Part shown: positions 18,880-27,006 of the stretch, in pieces
How the letters are laid out: each line of letters begins with the position of its first letter
How positions within the stretch are numbered: position 1 is the stretch's first letter
Made by a program: the position numbers and the translations under genes
The notes under the pieces: generated by a model
Seen by the model: the letters and a program-made list of their open reading frames with translations, nothing else
Databases searched by the model: none
Told to the model about the DNA's origin: nothing
Origin: a virus
IMG/VR virus record: IMGVR_UViG_3300027899_001695
Coordinates: 36,208 to 100,207 of that record
Direction: 5' to 3' (one strand)
Length of the DNA: 64,000 nt

Positions 18880-19248
18880 ATGGATTGGCACGATGTAGTA
18901 GCAATAGTATCGCCTATTATGACTATATTTATATTTGTAATTGGTGGTCTTGTATCTTATTTTACTATAATTGGGGATATGAAAAATAGACTGACGAAAT
19001 TGGAGACTCAAATGCAACCATTTTGGAATTTAATAGAGAGAGAACTTCCAAAGATTATCCATTCCCCACATACACCAGAAATAGATGCCTTATTAGAGAA
19101 AATGATAGAGGGCGTATTAACTAGAGACGAGGCGATAGACCTTAAATTTAAATTAAAAGAAGAGATGGAGATACCTGATGTGGCTAAGAAATTAGCCATA
19201 GTACTGATAATAGCGAGATTGGATTCATTAATAAAGGGGGTTAAATAG
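18880..19248 (+). CDS. Single-helix membrane protein with coiled coil
   Basis: 122 residues. One N-terminal transmembrane helix (IVSPIMTIFIFVIGGLVSY), then a coiled-coil start (KNRLTKLETQM) and a helical soluble domain. The architecture recalls XhlA- or spanin-like lysis accessory proteins, but no specific motif supports that. It lies three bases downstream of the two-helix protein. Confidence 0.55.
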   Translation: MDWHDVVAIVSPIMTIFIFVIGGLVSYFTIIGDMKNRLTKLETQMQPFWNLIERELPKIIHSPHTPEIDALLEKMIEGVLTRDEAIDLKFKLKEEMEIPDVAKKLAIVLIIARLDSLIKGVK

Positions 19249-19249
19249 A

Positions 19250-19582
19250 GTGGACTGCTATACTGTATTCGACACACTTGATATTATAACATTTATAATA
19301 CTGTGTATTACTAGTTGGTATTCTTATAAAATATATAAGTTATTACCAGCACAAATGGTAACCTTTTTATTTATTGGATTTATTCTTTCCGCTTTTTTAC
19401 AAATAGGGTTTGTAATAATTAGTTTTATACCTTTAGATGGGGAGTTTTTGATTGTAAATAGATTTATTGGAGAACTGACAGTAGCTTTAAGAGTAATACC
19501 GATTGCTTTTATTATGATTGGAACGATAAATCTGTATAAAGTAGTTACTAAATATATCAATGGAAATGGAGGTATACACTAA
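19250..19582 (+). CDS. Three-helix membrane protein
   Basis: 110 residues starting at GTG 19250, preceded by AAGGGGG. Hydrophobic segments at about residues 10-27, 35-58 and 76-100. No family recognised. Third in a run of four membrane proteins that could form a lysis or membrane-remodelling group. Confidence 0.52.
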   Translation: MDCYTVFDTLDIITFIILCITSWYSYKIYKLLPAQMVTFLFIGFILSAFLQIGFVIISFIPLDGEFLIVNRFIGELTVALRVIPIAFIMIGTINLYKVVTKYINGNGGIH

Positions 19583-19698
19583 TGGGTTGTTCAACATGCC
19601 CAATTTGCGGAGAAAGAAAACCTTGTCACGATGAGATTTGCTATAAATGTGAGTTGCAAAATCTCGATATAGGTAGAGATAAAAAGGAAGATAAATAA
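19582..19698 (+). CDS. 38-residue zinc-ribbon microprotein
   Basis: ATG overlaps the previous stop (TAATG). Six cysteines, including CPIC and CYKC pairs, in 38 residues, followed by a Lys/Asp tail. Translationally coupled to the membrane-protein genes on both sides. Confidence 0.5.
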   Translation: MGCSTCPICGERKPCHDEICYKCELQNLDIGRDKKEDK

Positions 19699-19842
19699 AT
19701 GCCGTTTGGTCTATGTTGTTGTTTCTGGACTAACCTTGGGATGGGATTAGCATTGCTATTTCCTTTTCTTTCTGCCGCAATTTTTTATATAACTAGTAAG
19801 TTCAAGAAACATGAATGTGAGGACGAAGATGCCTGCTGTTAG
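19699..19842 (+). CDS. 47-residue membrane microprotein
   Basis: Starts directly after the previous stop. A CCC cluster near residue 6 precedes one hydrophobic helix (GMGLALLFPFLSAAIFY), then a charged tail ending in CC. The CDS contains a reverse-orientation copy of the dispersed GCGG element. No ribosome site is visible, so expression relies on coupling. Confidence 0.45.
   Translation: MPFGLCCCFWTNLGMGLALLFPFLSAAIFYITSKFKKHECEDEDACC
19759..19790 (-). repeat. Dispersed GCGG element, reverse copy
   Basis: Reverse complement of the A-rich element: TTTCTTTCTGCCGCAATTTT on the + strand, inside the membrane microprotein gene at 19699. Confidence 0.5.
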
Positions 19843-20062
19843 TCGTGCACAGCATAGATTTATGGGTTTAGTAGCTTCTGGTAAGAAGAAAGTTAAAGGG
19901 CTATCTAAAGAAGATGCAAAAGAGTACATTCGTGGGCAAAAACGAGAAAATCTACCAGAACGAATTGAGAAATTTGTGCGGGAAAAGAAAGAAAAGATGA
20001 ATTTACCATATAATCAAGGAACGTTTGGAGTCTCCCAAGCAGGAGTAGGAGCAAGAATATGA
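19829..20062 (+). CDS. Small phage protein of the MPAVSxAQxRF family (DUF3008-like)
   Basis: 77 residues from ATG 19829. The N-terminus MPAVSRAQHRFMGLVASGK matches a short family common in phage structural regions, followed by a basic helical tail containing GLSKEDAKEYIRG. Function unknown in the family. It overlaps the previous gene by 14 bases and the next by four. Confidence 0.6.
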   Translation: MPAVSRAQHRFMGLVASGKKKVKGLSKEDAKEYIRGQKRENLPERIEKFVREKKEKMNLPYNQGTFGVSQAGVGARI

Positions 20063-21114
20063 TAAGAAAAGACTTAGGTAACTATATGCGTTGGAAAACA
20101 ATCCAACAACAAGGACCTTGTGAAGGACAATTTGATGGAATATGCCAAGGACCGAAGGGTATTGATGTACCAATGAGGCAACTTGCACATCGTAGACCTA
20201 AAGATAGAGAGGATGCTGAAAGAAGACTTATGTCTATGAACCAAGCTCCCAATAAAAAACCAGGGCATAAACCTAGGTTATATGATTCCTTGAATAGACC
20301 TCATGCGTATCGTCATTTATGCCCTACTTGCCATCTCCATCATGATAACCATATGTTTGATGAAGGCTATCAAGAGCCTAAATGGGTGCTGGATAATAAG
20401 TTTAGGCAGCTTATTAGAGATAGAAATAAGAATAAACAAAAGATAAAAAGGCATGGTGGAATTGTTAAATCTATAAATGACTTTGTAAGAAAATTTGATA
20501 ATACTATTGACCCAAATGAGCCAAGGCAAACAAGGTATTTACATAATTTACCTTCTAGAGACACTCATATTAAATATGAAGACCCGTTTGACCCTGAAAT
20601 TTATATAGAAGAAGAATCAGATGAGGAGTACGTTCCTGAAATGCACACCCAAAATACAAGATTGCCAATAGAAACAAAAAGATATAATAAGATAATGGAT
20701 AGAATAAGCCCTCATGGAAGTCAAAAGATATTGGATAAAATTGTGGGTAAAGAAGATATACCATATGCGAAATCATTATGTAAGTCTATTAATCAATTTG
20801 TAAGAAAGTTTGATACTTCTTATCTACCACATGAAGGAACGGCTAAATATAAACCACAGAACGAAGCAAGAGCAAGAATAAATAACAAGCTTGGACCACA
20901 CTCTATGTCCAATCGTAAGCAAGAAGTAAATCCAGCCTCTTCACCACCTATGGGGTTTGGACAAAAGACTAATCCTGAAGAGCATATAGTACCTAACTAT
21001 GTACCAAAGGATAAGACCCATGCTTTCAAGTATCGTGGTAGGACATATGATGCAAGCAGAATGACACCCGAAGAGCTTTCAGACATATTATCAGAGATGG
21101 AGCAACAGATATAA
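20059..21114 (+). CDS. HNH-type zinc protein with duplicated virion helix motif
   Basis: 351 residues. The N-terminal third carries an HNH/His-Me-like pattern: paired Cys (CEGQFDGIC), LAHRRPKDRE, then CPTCHLHHDNH. Such domains cut DNA or only fold around zinc, and phage head regions often encode one near the terminase. The C-terminal part contains two copies of the recurrent motif (IVKSINDFVRKFDNT and LCKSINQFVRKFDTS). Whether the HNH part is catalytic cannot be told. Confidence 0.55.
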   Translation: MIRKDLGNYMRWKTIQQQGPCEGQFDGICQGPKGIDVPMRQLAHRRPKDREDAERRLMSMNQAPNKKPGHKPRLYDSLNRPHAYRHLCPTCHLHHDNHMFDEGYQEPKWVLDNKFRQLIRDRNKNKQKIKRHGGIVKSINDFVRKFDNTIDPNEPRQTRYLHNLPSRDTHIKYEDPFDPEIYIEEESDEEYVPEMHTQNTRLPIETKRYNKIMDRISPHGSQKILDKIVGKEDIPYAKSLCKSINQFVRKFDTSYLPHEGTAKYKPQNEARARINNKLGPHSMSNRKQEVNPASSPPMGFGQKTNPEEHIVPNYVPKDKTHAFKYRGRTYDASRMTPEELSDILSEMEQQI

Positions 21115-22568
21115 TGAAGAATATTCTTCGTGACGTAGAACAAGAAATTGAGAGACGTGGCATCCAAGAAGATGATGTTGCAGATATTGTACAAAGTGTG
21201 CCTGCATTAAAGAATCGGAGGATAGTGGGCGGTTATGCAAGTGTAATTATGGTAGATAGAGAAGGCCACAAGATTACCAAAGAAGCTTTAGTTGATGCTA
21301 CAAAGAGATTTATGGCTGAGATTTATTATCGCCCCATAAATGTGTTTCATTGCTTGACGGGGGAAACTCAAATAAGAACTACCTCAGGTTATAAAAATAT
21401 AGAAGCAATTAAAGTAGGAGATAAGGTTTATACTCATACTGGAAAGAGCCAAAAAGTAACTAAAACGATTATGCATGAAAACAATGGCTTGGCTTTAAGA
21501 TTAGAATTAGAGAATGGTGAAGTTATTCGTGTAACAGACGAGCATCCTATCTTAACTAAACGTGGGTGGGTAAAAGCAGGTGACTTAACTACTCAAGATA
21601 TTCTTCTGCATTTAGAATCGTCTGCTAAAGAATACCATGATAAAGTACGAGGAAAGTCTTTAGTAGGTATATTTGGTATAGAGAAAGCTAAAGAAGTGTT
21701 ATTAAAAATGCGGGGAAAAAGAGAAAGTTATACTGTTACAGAAAAACATAATTCGCAACAAAGAAAAGGGCATACATGGCAAGAAGTATATGGTCATAAT
21801 AAACCTGATTATGGTGGCTGTGTTGGAGAAAAGAACCCTCAATTTGGTAACAAGGGTAGAATAACTGGAGAAAAGAACCCTAACTGGAACAATGGGGCTT
21901 CTCTTATAGCTTATGGAATAGGGTTTACTAAAGAATTAAAAGAAAATATACGAAAAGCGTGTGACAACAGATGCTTCTTATGTGGAGAACAACCCAAATA
22001 TAGTCTTTCAATACATCATATTGATTACAATAAGAAGAATAATCAAGAAGATAATTTAATTGCATTATGTAGAAAGTGCCACATGAAAGCACATAATGAA
22101 GAACGATTGGCTATTAAGAACGGAACTAATATCAAGTCTATCGAGAAGTTTTGGTATACTGGAAAGGTGTATAATCTTGAAGTAGATATAGACCACACAT
22201 ATGTAGGAAAAGGTATTATCTACCATAATTCAGATGTTACAGTTGGAAGGATACTTCCTAAGTGGGCAAACCCAAAAACAGGTCAGATAGTAGTAACGCA
22301 TGTAGATGATACTGGATGGTATATAGTTGCAGAAATTCGTGATGATGTTGAGATTGCTGATAAGGTATGGGAAGAGATAGAAAAAGGAAACTTACGAAGT
22401 TTCTCAATTGCAGGGTCTTCTAAAGATAAAACTGAGGGATATAAAGATGGGAAGTTTATGACTGAAATAACAAAGTTAGACATATACGAAACTACGATTT
22501 GCGAAGAGCCCGTTTGCCCTATGGCTAAATTTGACTTCTTCTATAATCCTAACGAAACTATAATGTAA
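21114..22568 (+). CDS. Prohead protease (XkdF/HK97-like, U35 type) interrupted by an intein
   Basis: The extein of 191 residues has IVGGYASVIMVDREGH, FH followed after splicing by SDVTVGRIL, GWYIVAEIRDD, RSFSIAGSS and LDIYETTICEEPVCP, the order of His and Ser catalytic segments in U35/XkdF prohead proteases that mature the capsid. The intein sits directly after H79, the likely catalytic His, so the unspliced protein should be inactive. ATG overlaps the previous stop. In this genome the scaffold-like and capsid genes lie nearly 30 kb downstream, separated by the accessory region. Confidence 0.75.
   Translation: MKNILRDVEQEIERRGIQEDDVADIVQSVPALKNRRIVGGYASVIMVDREGHKITKEALVDATKRFMAEIYYRPINVFHCLTGETQIRTTSGYKNIEAIKVGDKVYTHTGKSQKVTKTIMHENNGLALRLELENGEVIRVTDEHPILTKRGWVKAGDLTTQDILLHLESSAKEYHDKVRGKSLVGIFGIEKAKEVLLKMRGKRESYTVTEKHNSQQRKGHTWQEVYGHNKPDYGGCVGEKNPQFGNKGRITGEKNPNWNNGASLIAYGIGFTKELKENIRKACDNRCFLCGEQPKYSLSIHHIDYNKKNNQEDNLIALCRKCHMKAHNEERLAIKNGTNIKSIEKFWYTGKVYNLEVDIDHTYVGKGIIYHNSDVTVGRILPKWANPKTGQIVVTHVDDTGWYIVAEIRDDVEIADKVWEEIEKGNLRSFSIAGSSKDKTEGYKDGKFMTEITKLDIYETTICEEPVCPMAKFDFFYNPNETIM
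21351..22229 (+). mobile_element. Intein with HNH endonuclease in the prohead protease
   Basis: About 293 residues. It starts CLTGETQIRTTSGYKNIEAI with Cys1 and ends YVGKGIIYHN before extein Ser. Block B is VTDEHPILTKRGWV. Two NUMOD3-like segments (GEKNPQFGNKG, GEKNPNWNNGA) precede an HNH domain (CFLCGE, IHHIDYNKKNNQEDNL, ALCRKCHMKAH). Splice and endonuclease motifs look intact. Confidence 0.88.
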
Positions 22569-22579
22569 GGAGAGTAAGA

Positions 22580-22768
22580 ATGACAGTAGCAATAATATGG
22601 ATGATATGTGTAATAATATTACAAGTAGTACTAACAGTATTAATATGGAACAATGATACAAGATTAACAAGACTTGAAAAGACCAAGAAATCTTCTCTTT
22701 TCCCCGCAAAATTAAAAACAAAAGGTAAGGTAATACCCTATGTCGCACCTATTAGAAAGAATAAATAG
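22580..22768 (+). CDS. Single-helix membrane microprotein
   Basis: 62 residues with AAGGAGAG before ATG 22580. One N-terminal transmembrane helix (residues 3-23), then a short coiled stretch and a basic tail. The 3' half contains a reverse copy of the dispersed GCGG element. Overlaps the next gene by 29 bases. Confidence 0.55.
   Translation: MTVAIIWMICVIILQVVLTVLIWNNDTRLTRLEKTKKSSLFPAKLKTKGKVIPYVAPIRKNK
22691..22719 (-). repeat. Dispersed GCGG element, reverse copy
   Basis: On the + strand it reads TCTTTTCCCCGCAAAATTAA; its complement matches the A-rich element with core TTGCGGGGAAAAGA. It lies inside a coding region. Confidence 0.6.
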
Positions 22769-23357
22769 TTTAATTATTAAAGACGAGAAAACAAGAGGGC
22801 TAGTTACACCTAAAGATGTAATGGCCAAGCCTCATGCTATGGCTGGTAAAGTACGTAAGAAGCTTCGTAACGTAGAAGGAGGGCCACAAGACGAACCCAT
22901 AAGTCCTACAAAAGAACGACATAGTGGAAAAAAGGGAAAAGTACCTAAGATAATCATGGAATGGGTAAGACGTAATGGTAAGATGTTTATGCGTAGGCGG
23001 ACTATCATGGTAAATCCAGAAGAAGTTGAGTCACATGATAAAGTAGTAAAAGTATATTTGAACAAAAAGCATATAGATAACCCAAGATGGGTAGAGTTTG
23101 CGATGCAGGCCTATGCAAGAAATATTAAATTTACAAAGAAAATGGAAGGGTATGCAGTATGGCATGACCCTGAAGACCCTTTGCAGAAAATAGTATATAA
23201 GTCACATGATGATAAAAAGAAGACTGTACTGGTACATAATACAAAATTATCTGAAAAGGTATTATTGAGAGTATTTAATATTACGCAAAAAGAAAAACAA
23301 GAAGGCCTTGAAGAAGTCGAACAGCAACAAAAGAAACAAGGAATTATTCCTGAATAA
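22740..23357 (+). CDS. Hypothetical virion-operon protein
   Basis: 205 residues, strongly basic in the first half, with a Gln/Glu-rich coiled tail. The N-terminus HLLERINSLIIKDEKTRG resembles the recurrent virion helix motif. Last gene before a strong terminator, hence the end of the morphogenesis operon. No family recognised. Confidence 0.6.
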   Translation: MSHLLERINSLIIKDEKTRGLVTPKDVMAKPHAMAGKVRKKLRNVEGGPQDEPISPTKERHSGKKGKVPKIIMEWVRRNGKMFMRRRTIMVNPEEVESHDKVVKVYLNKKHIDNPRWVEFAMQAYARNIKFTKKMEGYAVWHDPEDPLQKIVYKSHDDKKKTVLVHNTKLSEKVLLRVFNITQKEKQEGLEEVEQQQKKQGIIPE

Positions 23358-23363
23358 ATGAAG

Positions 23364-23394
23364 AAGCCCAGACTAAAAATCTGGGCTTTCTTTC
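23364..23394 (+). terminator. Intrinsic terminator after the morphogenesis operon
   Basis: Stem AAGCCCAGA / TCTGGGCTT with a short A-rich loop, followed by TCTTTC. The flanking A and T runs make it plausible in both directions, fitting the convergent minus-strand genes. Confidence 0.85.
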
Positions 23395-23420
23395 ATATAC
23401 CGACATCGCAACATCGGTAC

Positions 23421-23537
23421 TTAAATTGGTGGTGTACACCACAATGCAAGAGCAGTAAACAAGAGTATTAGTCCGATTGCCCATACAAGTAATAACCTAC
23501 CAAATCCCTGCATACTGTCAGTCTCCATATTATTCAT
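23421..23537 (-). CDS. 38-residue membrane microprotein (minus strand)
   Basis: Reads MNNMETDSMQGFGRLLLV, then a hydrophobic helix of about 20 residues ending near the C-terminus. It lies just downstream of the minus-strand gene at 23548, whose last codons contain AAAGGAG, a possible ribosome site about 15 bases from this ATG. Too short for certainty, but the composition is clearly membrane-like. Confidence 0.45.
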   Translation of the reverse strand: MNNMETDSMQGFGRLLLVWAIGLILLFTALALWCTPPI

Positions 23538-23547
23538 CTTATGTCTA

Positions 23548-23862
23548 TTATACTCCTTTAGAGACATCTTTCAAACTATCTAGCTTTGTATTAATTCCTT
23601 TTCCCCACATTTTTATTTTAATTGGTTCGTTATTTCCAAACTTCTTGTATACTCTGCATATCTCACAGATGGAAGTATCATCCCCTGTTGCACCGAAGTC
23701 ATTGAGTTTGCAGTAAGTCCCTTCAATTTCCCAACAATGTAGGAACGTGTATTTAGGTGCAGGACAGTCACGCTTAATCATCTCAGGACAATGGCACTTG
23801 TCCCAACAGGCTTCTGTGTCTTGCCATACACTTGTTTTGGTTTCCATTTCTATCTTATTCAT
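23548..23862 (-). CDS. Cys-rich protein with CWE..GTYC motif (minus strand)
   Basis: 104 residues with 10 cysteines, including CHC, CPEMIKRDC, CWEIEGTYC and CEICRVYKKF. The CWE-x-x-GTxC...CxxC pattern resembles small metal or heme-associated Cys-rich domains (two-CW-like). Strong GTAGGAGG site upstream of the ATG at 23862. It is one of only two minus-strand genes in the window, with its own promoter. Function unknown; it may be an independently regulated gene. Confidence 0.68.
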   Translation of the reverse strand: MNKIEMETKTSVWQDTEACWDKCHCPEMIKRDCPAPKYTFLHCWEIEGTYCKLNDFGATGDDTSICEICRVYKKFGNNEPIKIKMWGKGINTKLDSLKDVSKGV

Positions 23863-23889
23863 GATTTCCTCCTACTTGATTTATACCTT

Positions 23890-23919
23890 ATTATATAGTA
23901 TAATAGGATGGTGGGTCAA
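23890..23919 (-). promoter_or_regulatory. Minus-strand promoter, TTGACC-N18-TATAAT
   Basis: Read on the minus strand, -35 TTGACC (23914-23919) and -10 TATAAT (23890-23895) with an 18-bp spacer, 28 bp upstream of the ATG at 23862. It is divergent from the plus-strand promoter at 23973. Confidence 0.6.
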
Positions 23920-23972
23920 TAGAGCAAAAGGCGTAATCGGATATACGCATAAATGCTTAGAGTATGGGGTAG

Positions 23973-24001
23973 GTAGCTTCAAAACCCCCCTGTGCTATAC
24001 T
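23973..24001 (+). promoter_or_regulatory. GTAGCTTC promoter, copy 1
   Basis: GTAGCTTCAAAACCC, then TGTGCTATACT; the -10 TATACT is at 23996, 23 bases after the first G. The same arrangement and phase occur at nine other sites. Drives the accessory operon from 24067. Confidence 0.75.
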
Positions 24002-24066
24002 GTCCACAGAGAGAAAAAATGCGAAGAAAAAGACAAAAAGCAATTAAAAATGTGGAGAAAAAGAAA

Positions 24067-24270
24067 ATGCTTATTAATGAGATTAAATGTACTCTTGCAG
24101 AATGCCCTCATTATCATGCTTGGCATAATGGTAAGTATCCTACTGATGGAAGATTGTGTGCTTATTATCCTAATTTAAGTACTACTCATTGTAATAAATG
24201 GACAAGGATAGATGAATTTAAGTTGTTTTTAGCAATTCATAAGGAGAAACGAAATGTCGAGAAGTTATAA
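24067..24270 (+). CDS. Cys/His microprotein
   Basis: 67 residues from ATG 24067, preceded by TGTGGAGAAAAAG; an ATG at 24019 in the same frame is an alternative that would add a basic leader. Contains CTLAECPHYHAWH and a later Cys pair. The tail WTRIDEFKLFLAI resembles the DPFKRxLL tail of neighbouring microproteins. Confidence 0.55.
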   Translation: MLINEIKCTLAECPHYHAWHNGKYPTDGRLCAYYPNLSTTHCNKWTRIDEFKLFLAIHKEKRNVEKL

Positions 24271-24487
24271 ACATATTGCTTGTTATACAGACCATAATGC
24301 TTCTACATGGAGAAGAAAGCGTTGGGCATCCAAAGCTATTCGTAGGAAGATACTTGAGTTAGTAGATGGTAATATGTATAAGAAAATATATGAAACTTGG
24401 GCTATTTGTGATTATCGTTTTAAGGTAGGATTTAAGATACCTAACCATTGGTCATACGAAGATTTAGCTAAAGCAAGGAGAAAGTAA
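24254..24487 (+). CDS. Conserved small phage protein (MSRSY family)
   Basis: 77 residues, basic. The N-terminus MSRSYKHIACYTDH and the later YKKIYETWAICDYRF match a short protein seen in many tailed phages (MSRSYxK..., then W.I.D.R). Function unknown. RBS AAGGAG before ATG. Confidence 0.6.
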   Translation: MSRSYKHIACYTDHNASTWRRKRWASKAIRRKILELVDGNMYKKIYETWAICDYRFKVGFKIPNHWSYEDLAKARRK

Positions 24488-24703
24488 ATGGAATGTAAAG
24501 AATGTAACAATGCTATTGTGCATGTTGATGGAGTAACGGCCCATATACAAGGAGAGTGGCACGTAGTAGAACGTAAAGCACGTATGGTTAAAGCACATAA
24601 ATGCGGTTATCATTTAAACTGCTTTGAGTATAGGTTTGACCCTTTTAAACGATGTCTATTAATAAAAAAAGCGGAGAAAGAAGAAAATGAAAACAGAGAT
24701 TAG
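24488..24703 (+). CDS. Zinc microprotein with DPFKR tail
   Basis: 71 residues. CKEC at the N-terminus and CGYHLNC further on form a probable zinc site; the tail FDPFKRCLLIKKAEK is the fingerprint of the microprotein family in this region. The tail codons contain the dispersed GCGG element, which also supplies the ribosome site of the next gene. Confidence 0.6.
   Translation: MECKECNNAIVHVDGVTAHIQGEWHVVERKARMVKAHKCGYHLNCFEYRFDPFKRCLLIKKAEKEENENRD
24661..24688 (+). repeat. Dispersed GCGG element, forward copy
   Basis: AATAAAAAAAGCGGAGAAAG followed by AAGAAAATG. It spans the KKAEK tail of one gene and the ribosome site of the next. Confidence 0.75.
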
Positions 24704-25322
24704 ATGGTGTTCAGATATAGGACTGTATGTACTTGATAGGTCGAAAGACTCTTGTGCTTATCGTACTACATTTTGTGTCTTGAACTGTTATAACAATAAG
24801 ATGTATAAGGTATTCAAGAATATGCTCAAGAAAGATGTAAGAAATGAAGCATATTGGGCATCACTTACACCAAAGGAATTTGCTCGTGGATTAAGATATA
24901 AGCGTCATAGTGTAGCAAGATTTAGGTTCTGTGCAAGAGGAGAGCCGTTTGATGATGGTAGTGCTGTTGTTAAGATAGCAGATATAGTATCATCATTTCC
25001 AAATATACTATTTCAGCTTCCTACAAGGGCATGGCGAAATCCTTTAATGAAACTATTAATTGAAGATAGAGTTATGAAGTTTCCCAATGCAAGAGTAATA
25101 GCTTCAATTGACCCATCAAATACAGAGAAAGAATTATTAAGTGCTCATGAATGGAGAACATTCTTCTTTGGTGATGATACTAAGCATCCATATGAGAATG
25201 AAAATCCTAATCGAGTATTTAGATGCCCAAAAACATGGCAACATATGAAAGGGCATTGTGAGATATGTGAAGCAGGGTGCTTTAATAAGGAGAAGAAACA
25301 CGTATGGCTAAAACAGCATTAG
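24687..25322 (+). CDS. Gp88-like phage protein
   Basis: 211 residues. Early Cys triad CAYRTTFCVLNC followed by YNNKMY, then ARGEPFDDGSAVVKIADI and a C-terminal CEICEAGC. This resembles the phage Gp88/Gp37-type family, whose members share a Cys-x-x-CYN core and a later strand-helix segment, and may be related to radical-SAM folds. Enzymatic activity is not established for the family. Similarity is by motif only. Confidence 0.45.
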   Translation: MKTEIRWCSDIGLYVLDRSKDSCAYRTTFCVLNCYNNKMYKVFKNMLKKDVRNEAYWASLTPKEFARGLRYKRHSVARFRFCARGEPFDDGSAVVKIADIVSSFPNILFQLPTRAWRNPLMKLLIEDRVMKFPNARVIASIDPSNTEKELLSAHEWRTFFFGDDTKHPYENENPNRVFRCPKTWQHMKGHCEICEAGCFNKEKKHVWLKQH

Positions 25323-25576
25323 AAATAAAAAAAGATAGGTTGTTGGGGAGACGTTATGTGCTTTATAGTGATATAAAGTGGGAATGTACTCATGACAATA
25401 AAATAATAAATAGGCTTAAAATATCAACAAAAGATGGAAAAAGTTTATATCCAAACCATTTCTATCTAAGCGACCATGACTATCTTACTGTACCAATGAT
25501 GTGTGAACAATGCTTCAAGAAAAAGCGATTGTTACTGGCATTGGGTGGAAGAAAGTTAGAACGGATAGATAAATGA
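25304..25576 (+). CDS. Zinc microprotein
   Basis: 90 residues. A single CEQC pair near the C-terminus followed by FKKKRLLLAL, a variant of the family tail; an upstream Cys/His pair could complete the site. Overlaps both neighbours. Confidence 0.52.
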   Translation: MAKTALEIKKDRLLGRRYVLYSDIKWECTHDNKIINRLKISTKDGKSLYPNHFYLSDHDYLTVPMMCEQCFKKKRLLLALGGRKLERIDK

Positions 25577-25770
25577 TAAGTATAGAACATGCACAAGCCT
25601 TATGTGAACTTGTATCAGAAATACCGAAATTTCAAAATTGTAACCATCCTATCTTTTGCAAACTTGCTCCACAAGGTGGTTGTGTTGTGTGGCATAATAT
25701 AGACCCATTTAAACGCAAGTTACTGGAGATAAAATATAAGGAGAAAAATGAGCGAAACAGTATCAAATGA
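25573..25770 (+). CDS. Zinc microprotein with DPFKR tail
   Basis: 65 residues. Cys residues at NCNHPIFC and later GGCVVWHN, then the tail IDPFKRKLLEIKYKEK. It closely resembles the microproteins at 27875 and 28968, so these three are paralogues. ATG overlaps the previous stop. Confidence 0.6.
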   Translation: MISIEHAQALCELVSEIPKFQNCNHPIFCKLAPQGGCVVWHNIDPFKRKLLEIKYKEKNERNSIK

Positions 25771-26062
25771 TTATTTCTGTACTTTGGAATTAGATAATAT
25801 CAAGAAATGCAGAGTACGTCTTAATACAGGAAGTCTTATGGGGTTAGGCAATAGGATTGTCTGCTCTCATAAATACAACATGTATAAAGAACTGAATGAC
25901 CCAAAGCAGTATGGCTGTGAACGAGTGTCTTCTATTGGGCAAGTAAAGTCAGAACTACTTTGTCTTATTCAAGACCCATTCAAGAAGACTTTGCTAAAAG
26001 CAAAAGCAAAAATACTATTCAAAGAATTGGCACGTAAGGAGAAGAAAAATGAAAATTCTTAA
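25748..26062 (+). CDS. Cys-containing small protein with DPFKK tail
   Basis: 104 residues. Cys spaced through the first 70 residues, then QDPFKKTLLKAKAK, the family tail, followed by a basic extension. The longest member of the DPFKR-tail group. Confidence 0.55.
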   Translation: MSETVSNDYFCTLELDNIKKCRVRLNTGSLMGLGNRIVCSHKYNMYKELNDPKQYGCERVSSIGQVKSELLCLIQDPFKKTLLKAKAKILFKELARKEKKNENS

Positions 26063-26651
26063 AACAGAGGACATTAAAACAGCACTCGTAGCATGGCTAA
26101 AAACAGCATATACAGACAATTATGAGATAGATGCAGGACATTATTATACATCGATTCGTATGAAAGATGTAGGTAGTGTAGAGTTACATTTTCTTAAGAG
26201 ACGCCATATTCGTGTAAAAGGAATGACTGGAGAGCAGTTAATTGGTGGTGGTGTTTCGTTTAATGGTAGGCGTGATGGTGATATGCTTGTTCATGGTGGT
26301 GCTAAGAGCGATTTTGGCGTCTTTGATGAAGTAGAGTTTAAAAGACGTATTGATGCTCGCTTTAAGGGCAAGATAGAACAAGCCGAAGCTTCTAAGAAAT
26401 CACAGCAAGAATGGAAAGATAAATGTGTCACTTTAGACCCAATACTAACAGCCATTGGGTTTACTCTCGATAATAGATATTCTTGGCAAAAAGCATGGGA
26501 GTATGACCGTAAAGTAAGTATAAATCTGCGTCAAGGGTCTAAATTAAGTATAGACCTGCATAGTCAGAATATATCCGAAGAGGAAATACTAAAATTGGCT
26601 AAAGTAATAAAGGAGACTTTAAGTGGAGAACTTACAAGTAATACTATCTGA
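26049..26651 (+). CDS. Hypothetical protein
   Basis: 200 residues, AAGGAG before ATG 26049. Mixed alpha/beta with two similar halves (IRMKDVGSVELHF and VSINLRQGSKLSIDLH), so it may contain a duplicated fold. No family recognised. Overlaps its neighbours by 14 and 29 bases. Confidence 0.55.
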   Translation: MKILKTEDIKTALVAWLKTAYTDNYEIDAGHYYTSIRMKDVGSVELHFLKRRHIRVKGMTGEQLIGGGVSFNGRRDGDMLVHGGAKSDFGVFDEVEFKRRIDARFKGKIEQAEASKKSQQEWKDKCVTLDPILTAIGFTLDNRYSWQKAWEYDRKVSINLRQGSKLSIDLHSQNISEEEILKLAKVIKETLSGELTSNTI

Positions 26652-27006
26652 ATGTCTTAAAATGGTAGATATAACAGGAGAGGTTAAAGCTACTGATAGA
26701 GAGTTTCACTATATCTTAGATGGTATGGTGGTAGAAAATAAACATGTGATTAAACATATGTCTAAAGATATCATAGCTAAACCTGTCTTTCAGTTGTTGC
26801 ATGATTGGCTTATTTGTGATAAAATGGATTATATCATGAATAGGCAACATATCATGACAATAGCATCAGGATATTTAAGCAGATATAAAGATATATTTGC
26901 TGTTGATTTATATCCTTTAACCGCAAAAATAAAAATAGAAGAACCAGTACTAATTAAGGAGAAAAAACGTGGAAAATTCAAAAAAGCTATGCCCAAACTG
27001 CAATAG
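26623..27006 (+). CDS. Hypothetical protein (GTG start)
   Basis: 127 residues. GTG 26623 with AAGGAG nine bases upstream. Hydrophilic, with no motif recognised. The 3' end overlaps the next gene by 38 bases. Confidence 0.5.
   Translation: MENLQVILSECLKMVDITGEVKATDREFHYILDGMVVENKHVIKHMSKDIIAKPVFQLLHDWLICDKMDYIMNRQHIMTIASGYLSRYKDIFAVDLYPLTAKIKIEEPVLIKEKKRGKFKKAMPKLQ

Noticed and set aside
23477-23716. 79-codon plus-strand frame
   Set aside because: Shadow of the Cys-rich minus-strand gene, which has a strong ribosome site and promoter.
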